Counted from the first letter of the stretch, positions 50,155 through 59,079 are shown. The stretch is 64,000 bases of DNA from JASGIT01 sp047601665 (GCA_047601665.1 JASGIT010000001.1:3534001-3598000), one strand, 5' to 3'. Numbers and translations are program-made. Notes: generated by a model from the sequence alone, not told the origin.

Positions 50155-51050
50155 CACCTACCTCCGTGCGCCGCATCCTCCGGGTGCTGGCCCTTCTCGT
50201 TCTGCCGGGCCTGCTGCTGGCCGCAGGGGCGCGCGCCGAGCCCCTGCAGGTCACCGACGACCGGGGCCGCACGCTGCGCTTCGACGCGCCGCCGCAGCGC
50301 GTGGTGAGCCTGCTGCCCTCGCTGACCGAAAGCGTGTGCGAACTGCAGCGCTGCGACCGGCTGGTGGGGGTGGACCGCTACTCGAACTGGCCCGCCTCCG
50401 TGCGGCGGCTGCCCCAGGTGGGCGGCGGGCTGGACCCGAACATCGAGGCCGTCGTCGCCTTGCGGCCCGACGTGGTGCTGCTCTCCACCAGCAGCCGCGT
50501 GAGCGACCGGCTGGAGGCGCTGGGCCTGAAGGTCGTCGCGCTGGAGCCCAAGACCCATGCCGACGTGCGCCGCGTGCTCGGCGTGCTGGGCCAGCTGTTC
50601 GCCGTGCCGCCCGGCGAGGGCGCCGAGCGCGTGTGGCGCGTGATCGACGCCGCCGTGCAGGCGGCGGCCCAGTCGCTGCCGCCCAGGGCGCGCGGCGTGC
50701 GCGTGTTCTTCGAGGTCAACCGCGGCCCCTACGCGGCGGGCGCCACTTCGTTCATCGGCGAAACGCTGGCGCGCCTGGGCGCGCGCAACGTGGTGGACGC
50801 GGGCCTGGGGCCGTTCCCCCGGCTCAACCCCGAATACGTGGTGCGGGCGAACCCGGACCTGCTCATGGTCTCCAACCGCAGTATGCAGCGCGCCGCGCTC
50901 TATCCGGGCTGGCAGAACCTGGCGGCGGTGAAGGCCGGGCGCATATGCGAGTTCGGCGCCGACGATTCCGACGTGCTCGTGCGCCCCGGCCCGCGCATGG
51001 CCGAGGCCGCGCGCATCATGGCCCGCTGCCTGGCGGAGAAGTTTCCGTGA
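50151..51050 (+). CDS. btuF: Vitamin B12 ABC transporter substrate-binding protein (299 aa)
   Basis: Periplasmic corrinoid carrier for the BtuCD importer. The signal peptide ends LLAAGARA-EPLQV. Typical BtuF/class III segments: RVVSLLPSLTESVCELQRCDRLVGVDRYSNWP, VALRPDVVLLSTSSRVSDRLEALGLKVVALEPKTHADV and EVNRGPYAAGATSFIGETLARLGARNVV, followed by NPEYVVRANPDLLMVSNRS. The ATG shares ATGA with the cobU stop; an upstream frame from 50097 would lack the signal peptide. Overlaps btuC downstream in GTGA. Confidence 0.93.
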   Translation: MTPTSVRRILRVLALLVLPGLLLAAGARAEPLQVTDDRGRTLRFDAPPQRVVSLLPSLTESVCELQRCDRLVGVDRYSNWPASVRRLPQVGGGLDPNIEAVVALRPDVVLLSTSSRVSDRLEALGLKVVALEPKTHADVRRVLGVLGQLFAVPPGEGAERVWRVIDAAVQAAAQSLPPRARGVRVFFEVNRGPYAAGATSFIGETLARLGARNVVDAGLGPFPRLNPEYVVRANPDLLMVSNRSMQRAALYPGWQNLAAVKAGRICEFGADDSDVLVRPGPRMAEAARIMARCLAEKFP

Positions 51051-52072
51051 GCGGCCACGCCGCCGCGCCCCACCGGCGCGCCACGGCGCTGTGCGCCGCG
51101 CTGCTCGCCGCCAGCGCCCTGCTGCTGCTGGCGGGCGCCAGCGTGGGCAGCACCGGCTGGGGCAGCGTGCTGCACATGGGCAGCGACCCGCTCGCGCTGC
51201 AGATCGTGTGGGACATCCGCCTGCCGCGCACGCTGGGCGCCTGGCTGGCGGGCGCGCTGCTGGGGCTGGCGGGCGCGATTGCGCAGGGCCTGTTCCGCAA
51301 TCCGCTGGCTGACCCGTACCTGCTGGGCAGCGCCTCGGGCGCGGCGCTGGGCGGGGCCGTCGCCATGGCGCTGCTGGGGGCGGGCGTGTCGCCCGCCGCG
51401 GCGGGCTGGCTGGTGCGCCTGGGCGTGGTGGGCATGGCCTTCGCGGGCGCGGCGGGGGCCGTGCTGCTCACGCTGATGCTGGCGGGCGGCGTGCAGCACA
51501 CGCTGCGCCTGCTGCTGGCGGGCGTGATCGTGGGCGTGGTGCTGGGCGCGGCGCGCGACCTGATCCAGATCGCCAAGCCCAGCATCCTGGAGTCCATGCA
51601 GGTCTTCACCATGGGCAGCACGGCCTTCGTGGGCTGGCAGGCCTGCGCGCTCATGGGCGCGGGCTGGCTGCTGTGCGCGGTCGCGGCCTGGGCGCTGTCG
51701 CGCCTGCTCGACGCGCTGATGCTGGGCGAGGCCACCGCCGCCAGCCTGGGCCTGCCGCTCGCGCCCATGCGCGCGGGGCTGGTGCTGGCGCTGGCGCTGG
51801 CCACCGGGCTGGCCGTGGCGCACACGGGGCTCATCGCCTTCGTGGGGCTGGCGGCGCCGCACCTGGTGCGTTCCATCGCGCGCGCCACGCACCAGTGGCA
51901 CGTGTGGCTCTCCAGCCTGATGGGCGCGGTGTTGCTGCTGGCGGCGGACGTGCTGGCGCGCTGGGTGATCGCGCCGCAGGAACTGCCCGTGGGCGTGCTG
52001 ACGGCCGCCCTGGGCGGCAGCTACCTGCTGTGGCTCATGCACCGCCGCACGGCGGGGGGCGTTTCACTATGA
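51047..52072 (+). CDS. btuC: Vitamin B12 ABC transporter permease (341 aa)
   Basis: FecCD-family inner-membrane permease with about ten helices. Seen: IRLPRTLGAWLAGALLGLAGAIAQGLFRNPLADPYLLGSASGAALGG, the LLLAGVIVGVVLGAARDLI core, and the ATPase-contact and late helices AAASLGL..., HTGLIAFVGLAAPHLVRSI and LLLAADVLARWVIAPQELPVGVLTAALGGSYLLWLM. The start is a GTG at 51047 sharing GTGA with the btuF stop; the larger nominal frame upstream is the shadow of btuF. Overlaps btuD in ATGA. Confidence 0.93.
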   Translation: MSGHAAAPHRRATALCAALLAASALLLLAGASVGSTGWGSVLHMGSDPLALQIVWDIRLPRTLGAWLAGALLGLAGAIAQGLFRNPLADPYLLGSASGAALGGAVAMALLGAGVSPAAAGWLVRLGVVGMAFAGAAGAVLLTLMLAGGVQHTLRLLLAGVIVGVVLGAARDLIQIAKPSILESMQVFTMGSTAFVGWQACALMGAGWLLCAVAAWALSRLLDALMLGEATAASLGLPLAPMRAGLVLALALATGLAVAHTGLIAFVGLAAPHLVRSIARATHQWHVWLSSLMGAVLLLAADVLARWVIAPQELPVGVLTAALGGSYLLWLMHRRTAGGVSL

Positions 52073-52128
52073 AAAATATAGCTGCCAGCGCACGACTGGC
52101 AAGCGCCAGCATCGAAAAACGCCCCATA
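52069..52128. repeat. AGCTGCCAGCGC repeat, copy 12 (btuD 5' end)
   Basis: GAAAAATATAGCTGCCAGCG, then CACGACTGGCAAGCGCCAGC and ATCGAAAAACGCCCC. It contributes the start codon and N-terminal residues of BtuD. Confidence 0.75.
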
Positions 52129-52833
52129 TTGCACGACGTGGCGCTGGAGCTGCCCGCCGCGCGCCTGACCAGCGTGGTCGGCCCCAACGGCGCGGGCAAG
52201 TCCACCCTGCTCAAGGTGCTGGCGGGCCTGCTGCCCGTGGCGGGCGAGGTGCAGTTGCTGGGCCGCCCGCTCGCGCGCATACCGGCGCGCGAACGCGCGC
52301 GGCAGCTGGCGTGGCTGGGCCAGAACGAGGCGGTGGCGCAAGACCTGGCGAGCTACGACGTGGCCATGCTGGGCCGCCTGCCGCACCAGGCCTGGCTCGC
52401 CGGCCCCAGCGCCGCCGACCACGCCGCCGTGGAGCAGGCCCTGCGCGCCACCCAGGCGTGGGACTGGCGGCAGCGCCCGCTGGGCCGCCTGTCGGGCGGC
52501 GAGCGCCAGCGTGTGCTGCTGGCGCGCGCGCTGGCGCAGCAGGCCCGGGTGCTGCTGATGGACGAGCCGCTCGCCAACCTCGACCCGCCGCACCAGTCCG
52601 ACTGGCTGCACACCGCGCGCGCGCTGGTGGCCGAGGGCCGCACCGTGGTCGCCGTGCTGCACGAACTGACCATCGCCCTGCAGGCCGACGACATGGTGGT
52701 GATGCAGCAGGGCCGTGTGGTACACCACGGCCCATGCCACGACCCGGCCACGCACGCCGCGCTGGCGCGGGTGTTCGACCACCGTGTGAGAGTCCGCGCC
52801 ATCGACGGCCAATGGGTCGCCTTGCCGAAATAA
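52069..52833 (+). CDS. btuD: Vitamin B12 ABC transporter ATP-binding protein (254 aa)
   Basis: ATPase of the corrinoid importer. Walker A GPNGAGKST, signature LSGGERQRVLLARAL, Walker B VLLMDEPLANLD and the H-loop VAVLHELTIAL are intact. The N-terminus is odd: the first 20 or so residues (MKNIAASARLASASIEKRP) are encoded by a complete copy of the AGCTGCCAGCGC repeat, including the start codon that overlaps the btuC stop, and stand where related ATPases have the first beta strands. The ATP-binding domain proper resumes at PILHDVALELPAARLTSVVGPNG. Confidence 0.92.
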   Translation: MKNIAASARLASASIEKRPILHDVALELPAARLTSVVGPNGAGKSTLLKVLAGLLPVAGEVQLLGRPLARIPARERARQLAWLGQNEAVAQDLASYDVAMLGRLPHQAWLAGPSAADHAAVEQALRATQAWDWRQRPLGRLSGGERQRVLLARALAQQARVLLMDEPLANLDPPHQSDWLHTARALVAEGRTVVAVLHELTIALQADDMVVMQQGRVVHHGPCHDPATHAALARVFDHRVRVRAIDGQWVALPK

Positions 52834-52845
52834 AGGAGTATTGCC

Positions 52846-53418
52846 ATGCAAATCGAAACCCCGCCCACCAAAGTCAGCTACAACGAGATGCCCCAGGTCG
52901 ACCGCCGCGGCATCGTCATCGTCAACACCGGCGACGGCAAGGGCAAGAGCACGGCCGCCTTCGGCCTGGCCTTCCGCGCTCTGGGCCGGGGCAAGACCGT
53001 CAAGGTGTTCCAGTTCATGAAGGTGCCCACCGCCCGCTTCGGCGAGCATCGCCTGGCCGAGCGCGTGGGCTTGCCCGTGGAAGGGCTGGGCGACGGCTTC
53101 AGCTGGAAGAGCCGGGACCTCGAACACTCCGCCCAACTCGCGCGCGACGGCTGGCAGAAGGCCAGCGCGGCCATCCTCTCGGGCGAATACTTCCTCGTCG
53201 TGCTCGACGAAATCACCTACCCGCTGGTCTACGGCTGGCTGCCGCTGCAGGACGTGCTGGACACGCTGGCCAAGCGCCCCAAGGACGTGCACGTCTGCCT
53301 CACGGGCCGCCGCTGCCCGCAGGAAATCATCGACGTGGCCGACACGGTGACCGAGATGAAGATGATCAAGCACGCCTTCGAGCAGGGCATTCCGGCCCAG
53401 CGGGGCATCGAGGATTGA
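52846..53418 (+). CDS. cobO: Cob(I)alamin adenosyltransferase, CobO/CobA type (190 aa)
   Basis: Transfers the adenosyl group of ATP to Co(I) corrinoids, the step that makes imported cobalamin or cobinamide usable by CobU and as cofactor. The P-loop is TGDGKGKSTAAFGLAFRALGRG (about 28-49), followed by VKVFQFMKV, GDGFSWKSRD and the Walker-B-like FLVVLDEITYPLVYGWL; HVCLTGRRCP is typical of the family. Complete. It starts 12 bases after btuD with AAAGGAG upstream and is the last gene of the riboswitch-controlled operon. Confidence 0.95.
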   Translation: MQIETPPTKVSYNEMPQVDRRGIVIVNTGDGKGKSTAAFGLAFRALGRGKTVKVFQFMKVPTARFGEHRLAERVGLPVEGLGDGFSWKSRDLEHSAQLARDGWQKASAAILSGEYFLVVLDEITYPLVYGWLPLQDVLDTLAKRPKDVHVCLTGRRCPQEIIDVADTVTEMKMIKHAFEQGIPAQRGIED

Positions 53419-53508
53419 GCGGGGGCTGATTTTGTCTTCCGCGTGACAGGGCGGGCGCGGCGTTGGTTACATGCTGCTGCGTCCATTACTACACAGGAGA
53501 CAAACTTC

Positions 53509-55146
53509 ATGCCTGCTTTTTCACGCATCGCCTCTTCGCTGGCCCTGGTGGGCCTGTTGGCCGCTTGCGCCGCTTCCGGCCCGACCCGCCCGACGGCGTG
53601 GGCCGCGCCCGAGGTGCTGGTCAAGCCCTCGGCCTTCTCCGGCGTGCACGGCCTGGCCGTCGACAAGCAGGGCCGCCTGCTCGCCGGCACCGTGGCCGGC
53701 AGCCAGATGTGGGAGGTGAACCGCCAGACCGGCGAGGCGCGCGTGTTCATCGCCGCGCCCGAGGGCCAGTCGGACGACATCGCCATCGGCCCCAAGGGCG
53801 AAATGGCCTGGACCAGCTTCAACCAGGGCGTGCTGCGCTACCGCGAGAACGACAACGCGCCGATGCGCGTGCTGGCCAAGGGTCTGCCCGGCATCAACTC
53901 GGTGGACTTCGACAAGAAGACCGGCCAGCTCTACGCCTCGCAGGTCTTCGCGGGCGACGCGCTGTGGGAGATCGACCGCACGGGCCAGAAGGCCCCGCGC
54001 CTGATCAAGAAGGACATGGGCGGCTTCAACGGCTTCGAGGTCGGCCCCGACGGCTGGATCTACGGCCCGCTGTGGTTCAAGCACCAGGTGGTCAAGATCA
54101 ACCCGGCCAACGGCGACATGAAGGTGATCGCCGACGGCTTCGAGATTCCCGCCGCCGCCAACCTGGACGGCAAGGGCAACCTGTGGGCGCTGGACACGCA
54201 CGCGGGCGCGCTGGTGAAGATCGAGCTCGCCACCGGCAAGAAGACGCTGGCCACCAAGCTCAAGACCGGGCTGGACAACCTGGCCATCGCGCCCGAGGGC
54301 ACGATCTACGTCTCCAACATGGCCGACAACTCGGTGCAGGCGTTCAACCCCGCCACGGGCGAACTGCGCACCCTGACCAGCGGCGCGGTGGCCCTGCCCA
54401 CCGCGCTCAAGGCCGACGGCGACAAGCTCTGGGTGGCCGACGTGTTCGCCTTCCGCGAGGTGGACCTGAAGACCGGCCAGGTCAGCGACATCTTCCGCGC
54501 CTGGGGCGAGGGCGAACTCGAATACCCGCTGGGCGTGGGTATGTCCAAGACCCGCTTCGCGCTGGCCTCGTTCGCCACCAACTCGGTGCAGCTGGTGAAC
54601 CGCGCCACGCGCAAGACCGAGGCCATGCTGCACCACTGGAAGGTGCCGCTCGACGCCATTCCGCTCGACGACGGCAGCGTGCTGGTGCTGGAACTGGGCA
54701 CCGGCAGCATCGTGCGCGCCAGCGGCGACAAGTGGGCCGAGCGCAAGACCATCGTGAGCGGCCTGAAGGCGCCCGTGCAGATGGTCCTGGGCCGCGACGG
54801 GCAGGTCTACATCACCGAACTGGGCGGCAACCTGCTGCGCGTGCCCGCCGCGGGCGGCACGCCCACGACCGTGGCGCAGGGCATGAACCAGCCCGAGGGC
54901 CTGACCGAAACGCCCTGGGGCACCTTCATCGTGGCCGAGGTGGGGGCCAAGCGCCTGACGGAAATCAACCTGGCCGACGGCAGCCGCCGCGTGGTGGCCG
55001 ACAAGCTGCCCATCGGCGCGCCCGCCGAGGCCGGCGGCCCGCCCGCCAACTCGCCCACCGGCGTGGCCGTGGGCGGCGACGGCAGCGTGTACTTCTCGTC
55101 CGACACCAACAACGGCATCTACCGCATCCGGCCCGGCAAGAGCTAA
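53509..55146 (+). CDS. SMP-30/NHL-type beta-propeller lipoprotein (545 aa)
   Basis: Exported protein: the signal peptide with lipobox LVGLLAAC (Cys about 20) is followed by two tandem propeller-like halves. Repeating segments of SMP-30/NHL type are visible, for example GVHGLAVDKQGRLLAGTVAG, GINSVDFDKKTGQLYASQV, LDNLAIAPEGTIYVSNMADNSVQAFNP and MNQPEGLTETPWGTFIVAEVG, ending SPTGVAVGGDGSVYFSSDTNNGIYRIRPG. AGGAGA precedes the ATG. It lies 95 bases before a membrane PQQ dehydrogenase on the same strand and could act with it, for example as a periplasmic lactonase for the lactone product. That link is inference. Confidence 0.8.
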   Translation: MPAFSRIASSLALVGLLAACAASGPTRPTAWAAPEVLVKPSAFSGVHGLAVDKQGRLLAGTVAGSQMWEVNRQTGEARVFIAAPEGQSDDIAIGPKGEMAWTSFNQGVLRYRENDNAPMRVLAKGLPGINSVDFDKKTGQLYASQVFAGDALWEIDRTGQKAPRLIKKDMGGFNGFEVGPDGWIYGPLWFKHQVVKINPANGDMKVIADGFEIPAAANLDGKGNLWALDTHAGALVKIELATGKKTLATKLKTGLDNLAIAPEGTIYVSNMADNSVQAFNPATGELRTLTSGAVALPTALKADGDKLWVADVFAFREVDLKTGQVSDIFRAWGEGELEYPLGVGMSKTRFALASFATNSVQLVNRATRKTEAMLHHWKVPLDAIPLDDGSVLVLELGTGSIVRASGDKWAERKTIVSGLKAPVQMVLGRDGQVYITELGGNLLRVPAAGGTPTTVAQGMNQPEGLTETPWGTFIVAEVGAKRLTEINLADGSRRVVADKLPIGAPAEAGGPPANSPTGVAVGGDGSVYFSSDTNNGIYRIRPGKS

Positions 55147-55241
55147 GCGGGCGCTGCGCGCGCACTGCCCAGGCTTGTCGCCTCGGCGCTGCGTGCCCCG
55201 TGGGCCGCGGGCGTATGCTCGGCGGCTCAAGGAGGTACCAC

Positions 55242-57569
55242 ATGCGCGTTCTTTCTCGTGGGTTCGCCCTGCTCCTGGCCCTGATGGGGCTGGGGCTTGC
55301 GGCGGGCGGGGCCTGGCTCGTGGGGCTGGGCGGCTCGCCTTATTACATCGTTGCCGGGCTGGCCCTGCTGTGGGGCGCCGTGCAGCTGTGGCGCCAGCGC
55401 GCCGCGGGCGCCTGGTGGGTGGCCGCGGTGGCGGTGCTCACGGTGCCGTGGGCGCTGTGGGAGGCGGGCCTGAACTTCTGGGCCCTGTTCCCGCGCCTGA
55501 TGGCGCCGCTGGCGCTGGCGGCCATTGCGCTGTGGCTGGCCGCGTGCTGGGCGGGCAGTGGCCGGGGCGCGCTGCGCGGGGCGGGCAGCCTGTTCGGGCT
55601 GCTGTTCGTGGCGGGTTTCGCGCTGGCCTTCATGCCGCATGGCGTGGTGGCGCCCGACGCCTCCACGCCCTACCAGGCGCCCCAGGGCAGCAACCAGCCG
55701 GCGGACTGGAGCGCCTATGGCCGCACCACGGCGGGCCTGCGCGACGCGCCGTTCCAGCAGATCAACCGCGACAACGTCACCCAACTGAAGCTGGCCTGGA
55801 CCTTCCGCACCGGCGACACCAAGCCCGGCGTGGACCAGAACACGCCGCTGCAGATCGGCGACACGGTGTACAGCTGCTCGCGCAACGACAAGATCAACGC
55901 GCTCGACGCCGACAGCGGCCAGCCGCGCTGGACTTTCGACCCCAAGGCCAAGTCGCCGTTCTGGCAGCGCTGCCGCGGGCTGGGCTACTACCGCGCGGCG
56001 GACGCCGCCACGCCCGCCACCGCGTCAGCCCCCGGCGCGTGCCAGGACCGCATCGTGCAGACCACCATCGACGCACGCCTGATCGAACTGGACGCCCACA
56101 CCGGCAAGCCCTGCGAGGACTTCGGCAACAAGGGCGAGGTCTCGCTGGCGCAGAACATGGGCGATGTGAAGCCGGGCTTCTACTTCCAGACCTCGGCCCC
56201 GCTGGTGGCGCGCGACCTGATCGTGGTCGGCGGCTGGGTGGTGGACAACCAGATGCGCGGCGAGCCCTCGGGCGTGATCCGCGCCTTCAGCGCCAGGACG
56301 GGTGAACTCGCCTGGGCCTGGGACCTGGGCAACCCCGCCATCACCAAGCTGCCGCCCGAGGGCCAGAGCTACACGCGCGGCACGCCCAACATGTGGACCA
56401 CCGCCGCCTACGACGACAAGCTGGGCCTGGTCTACGTGCCGCTGGGCAACGCCACGCCCGACTACTTCGGCCAGGGCCGCCCGGCCCATTCGGACGCCTA
56501 CAACGCCACCCTGGTGGCGCTGGACGTGGCCACGGGCCGCGAGCGCTGGAAGTTCCAGACCGTGCACCACGACATCTGGGACTACGACCTGCCTTCGCAG
56601 CCCGCCCTGGTCGACCTGCCCGACGGCAAGGGCGGCAGCACTCCCGCCGTGCTGCAGACCACCAAGCGCGGCCAGATCTTCCTGCTCAACCGCGCCACCG
56701 GCCAGCCGCTGGCCGAAGTGGCCGAAAAGCCCGTGACGCAGGTGGGCGCGGTGCCCGAGGAAACGCTGTCGCCCACGCAGCCCTATTCGGTGGGGATGCC
56801 CACCATCGGCGCCGAGCGGCTGAGCGAGCAGCGCATGTGGGGCATGACCATGTTCGACCAGCTGCTGTGCCGCATCGACTTCCGCCAGCTGCGCTACGAC
56901 GGCGACTTCACCCCTCCCGGCCTGCAGCGCTCCATCGAGCACCCCGGCAACGTGGGCGGCATGAACTGGGGCAGCGTGTCGGTGGACACCACCAACCAGC
57001 GCGTATTCATCAACGACATCCGCGTGCCCAGCGTGTTCCAGCTGGTGCCGCGCGCCGAGTTCGACGAGTTCAAGAAGAAATTCCCGCCCGTCAGCGACGG
57101 CCACGGCCCTTCGGCCCAGTTGGGCACGCCGTATGGCATGTACACCAACATCTGGTTCTCGCAGCTGGGCGTGCCCTGCGTGCAGCCGCCGTTCGGCACC
57201 CTCACGGCCATCGACCTGAACACGCGCAAGATCGCCTGGCAGGTGCCCGCCGGCACTGCCGAGCAGCTGGGCCCCATGGGCATCAAGATGGGCCTGCCCA
57301 TGCCCATCGGTATGCCCACCTACGCGGGCACGCTGTCCACGGCGGGCGGGCTGGTGTTCTTCGCGGGCACGCAGGACTACTACCTGCGTGCCTACGACGC
57401 CCAGACCGGCAAGGAGCTGTGGAAGGCCCCGCTGCCCGTGGGCAGCAGCGCCACGCCCATGACCTACGTGTCGCCCAAGACGGGCAAGCAATACGTGCTG
57501 GTCTCGGCGGGCGGCGCGGTCTACTCCAAGAACATCGGCGACTACGTGCTGGCCTTCGCGCTGCCCTGA
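55242..57569 (+). CDS. Membrane-bound PQQ-dependent dehydrogenase, glucose/quinate/shikimate family (775 aa)
   Basis: Oxidises a sugar or cyclic polyol in the periplasm and passes electrons to ubiquinone. Five N-terminal membrane helices (residues about 1-140) precede the eight-bladed PQQ propeller: DWSAYGRTTAGLRDAPFQQI, LAWTFRTGDT, the tryptophan-docking repeats with WKFQTVHHDIWDYDLPSQPALVDL, and YNATLVALDVATGRERW. The C-terminus carries SATPMTYVSPKTGKQYVLVSAGG. Length is that of Gcd/QuiA. The ATG at 55242 follows GGAGG; a much longer open frame upstream is a shadow of the lipoprotein gene. No PQQ biosynthesis genes are visible. Glucose and quinate cannot be separated from this reading. Confidence 0.9.
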   Translation: MRVLSRGFALLLALMGLGLAAGGAWLVGLGGSPYYIVAGLALLWGAVQLWRQRAAGAWWVAAVAVLTVPWALWEAGLNFWALFPRLMAPLALAAIALWLAACWAGSGRGALRGAGSLFGLLFVAGFALAFMPHGVVAPDASTPYQAPQGSNQPADWSAYGRTTAGLRDAPFQQINRDNVTQLKLAWTFRTGDTKPGVDQNTPLQIGDTVYSCSRNDKINALDADSGQPRWTFDPKAKSPFWQRCRGLGYYRAADAATPATASAPGACQDRIVQTTIDARLIELDAHTGKPCEDFGNKGEVSLAQNMGDVKPGFYFQTSAPLVARDLIVVGGWVVDNQMRGEPSGVIRAFSARTGELAWAWDLGNPAITKLPPEGQSYTRGTPNMWTTAAYDDKLGLVYVPLGNATPDYFGQGRPAHSDAYNATLVALDVATGRERWKFQTVHHDIWDYDLPSQPALVDLPDGKGGSTPAVLQTTKRGQIFLLNRATGQPLAEVAEKPVTQVGAVPEETLSPTQPYSVGMPTIGAERLSEQRMWGMTMFDQLLCRIDFRQLRYDGDFTPPGLQRSIEHPGNVGGMNWGSVSVDTTNQRVFINDIRVPSVFQLVPRAEFDEFKKKFPPVSDGHGPSAQLGTPYGMYTNIWFSQLGVPCVQPPFGTLTAIDLNTRKIAWQVPAGTAEQLGPMGIKMGLPMPIGMPTYAGTLSTAGGLVFFAGTQDYYLRAYDAQTGKELWKAPLPVGSSATPMTYVSPKTGKQYVLVSAGGAVYSKNIGDYVLAFALP

Positions 57570-58108
57570 TGGAGGCGCTGCTGTCCTGCCGCCTGCCCAC
57601 GCCGCTGGGCGAGATGCTGGCGGTGGCGTCCGCCCGGGGCCTGTGCCTGCTCGAATTCGTGGGGCAGAAGGGCGTGGAGCGCGAAGTCGCCCAGGTCGAG
57701 GCCGCGCGCGGCGGCCCTGTACACGCGGGCGACAGCGCCCTGCTGCGGCAGACGGCGGCGGAACTGGCGGACTACTTCGCCGGCCAGCGGCAGGCGTTTG
57801 GCGTGCCGCTGGACCTGGTGGGCACGCCGTTCCAGCGGGACGCCTGGCACGCACTGCTCGCCATCCCCCACGGCCAGACGCGCAGCTACGCCGAACAGGC
57901 CCGTGCCATAGGCCGTCCCACCGCCACGCGCGCCGTGGCGGCGGCCAATGGGCAGAACAAGATCTCCATCATCGTGCCGTGCCACCGTGTGATCGGCAGC
58001 GACGGCAGCCTGACCGGCTTTGGCGGCGGGCTGGCGCGCAAGAAGGCCTTGCTGGCGCTGGAAGGCGGGAGCGCCCAGCGCGACTGGGTGAGCGATGGGC
58101 TGGGCTAA
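57569..58108 (+). CDS. ogt: Methylated-DNA-[protein]-cysteine S-methyltransferase (179 aa)
   Basis: Suicide repair protein removing alkyl groups from O6-methylguanine. The C-terminal domain contains GTPFQRDAWHALLAIPHGQTRSYAEQARAIGRPTATRAVAAANGQN (helix-turn-helix with the arginine finger) and the active site IIVPCHRVIG with C138. The N-terminal RNaseH-like domain is present; no Ada-type regulator domain. Its ATG overlaps the stop of the PQQ dehydrogenase (TGATG), so translation may be coupled. Confidence 0.93.
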   Translation: MEALLSCRLPTPLGEMLAVASARGLCLLEFVGQKGVEREVAQVEAARGGPVHAGDSALLRQTAAELADYFAGQRQAFGVPLDLVGTPFQRDAWHALLAIPHGQTRSYAEQARAIGRPTATRAVAAANGQNKISIIVPCHRVIGSDGSLTGFGGGLARKKALLALEGGSAQRDWVSDGLG

Positions 58109-58118
58109 GCTCCCGCCC

Positions 58119-59069
58119 GTGAACTCTCCCGTCTTCTCGTCCCTGATTCCCGTCATCCTCTGCATCGGCATCGGCTTCCTGGCCGCGCGGGTGGGCTGGG
58201 TGCGGGCGGCGGCGATCAAGGACTTGTCCAACCTCGTGTTCCTGGTGCTCACGCCCGCGCTGCTGTTCCGCACCATGGGGGCGGTGCGGGTGCAGGATTT
58301 GAACTTTCGGCCCGTGGCGCTGTACTTCCTGGCGGCGGGGCTGGTGTTCGTGGTGACGATGGCACTGGTGGGTTTTTCCACCCGCTCGGCGGCGCGCGGG
58401 CTGGCCAACATGTTCAGCAACACCATCATGATCGGCGTGCCGCTGGTCGGCCTGGTCTATGGCAAGGAAGGGCTGGTGACGCTGTTCACGCTGATCTCGC
58501 TGCACGCGCTGATCCTGCTCACGGCCGCCACCATCGTGTTCGAACTGGCCGAGGCGCGCGAACTGCAGCGCGCGGGCCGCACCGAGCCGCGCCCGATGCT
58601 GCGCACGGTGGGGCAGGCGGTGCGCAACAGCGTGGTGCACCCGGTGCCGCTGCCCATTCTGGCGGGGCTGCTGTTCGCGCAGACGGGGCTGGCGCTGCCC
58701 GAGGTGGTGGACCGGTCGTTGCAGGTGCTCGGCCAGGCGCTGGGGCCCATGGCGCTGCTGCTGGTGGGGGTGACGCTGGCCTACACGCCCGTGGGCCGGC
58801 ACTTGCGCGGGGCCTGGCGGATTGCCGTGGTGAAGAACGTGGCGCACCCGCTGCTGCTCGCGGGGCTGGCCTGGGCGCTGGGGCTGTCGGGCCAGCCGGT
58901 GGCGGTGATGCTGACGGCGGCCTCGCTGCCCGTGGGGGCCAATGTGTTCCTGTTCACCCAGCGCTATGGCGTGATGCAGGAGGAGGTGTCGGCCAGCATC
59001 GCCATTTCCACGGCACTGGCGTTGGTGACCGTGCCGCTGCTGCTGATCCTGGCGCAGCAGTTCGTATGA
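58119..59069 (+). CDS. AEC family transporter (316 aa)
   Basis: Auxin-efflux-carrier-like permease with about ten helices (VFSSLIPVILCIGIGFLAARVGWV, LSNLVFLVLTPALLFRTMG, LANMFSNTIMIGVPLVGLVYG, ASLPVGANVFLFTQRYGV). Bacterial members carry malate, malonate or similar organic acids. The GTG at 58119 (MNSPVFSSLIPV) gives the usual family start; ATG 58095 would overlap ogt by 14 bases and add eight residues. It is followed by a hairpin-forming repeat copy that separates it from convergent pdxH. Substrate unknown. Confidence 0.82.
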   Translation: MNSPVFSSLIPVILCIGIGFLAARVGWVRAAAIKDLSNLVFLVLTPALLFRTMGAVRVQDLNFRPVALYFLAAGLVFVVTMALVGFSTRSAARGLANMFSNTIMIGVPLVGLVYGKEGLVTLFTLISLHALILLTAATIVFELAEARELQRAGRTEPRPMLRTVGQAVRNSVVHPVPLPILAGLLFAQTGLALPEVVDRSLQVLGQALGPMALLLVGVTLAYTPVGRHLRGAWRIAVVKNVAHPLLLAGLAWALGLSGQPVAVMLTAASLPVGANVFLFTQRYGVMQEEVSASIAISTALALVTVPLLLILAQQFV

Positions 59070-59079
59070 CGGGATAAGC

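Noticed and set aside
53463..57569. Apparent 1,368-codon frame suggesting a giant fusion ending in the PQQ dehydrogenase
   Set aside because: The first part is the out-of-frame shadow of the beta-propeller lipoprotein. The dehydrogenase has its own ribosome-binding site and membrane N-terminus at 55242.
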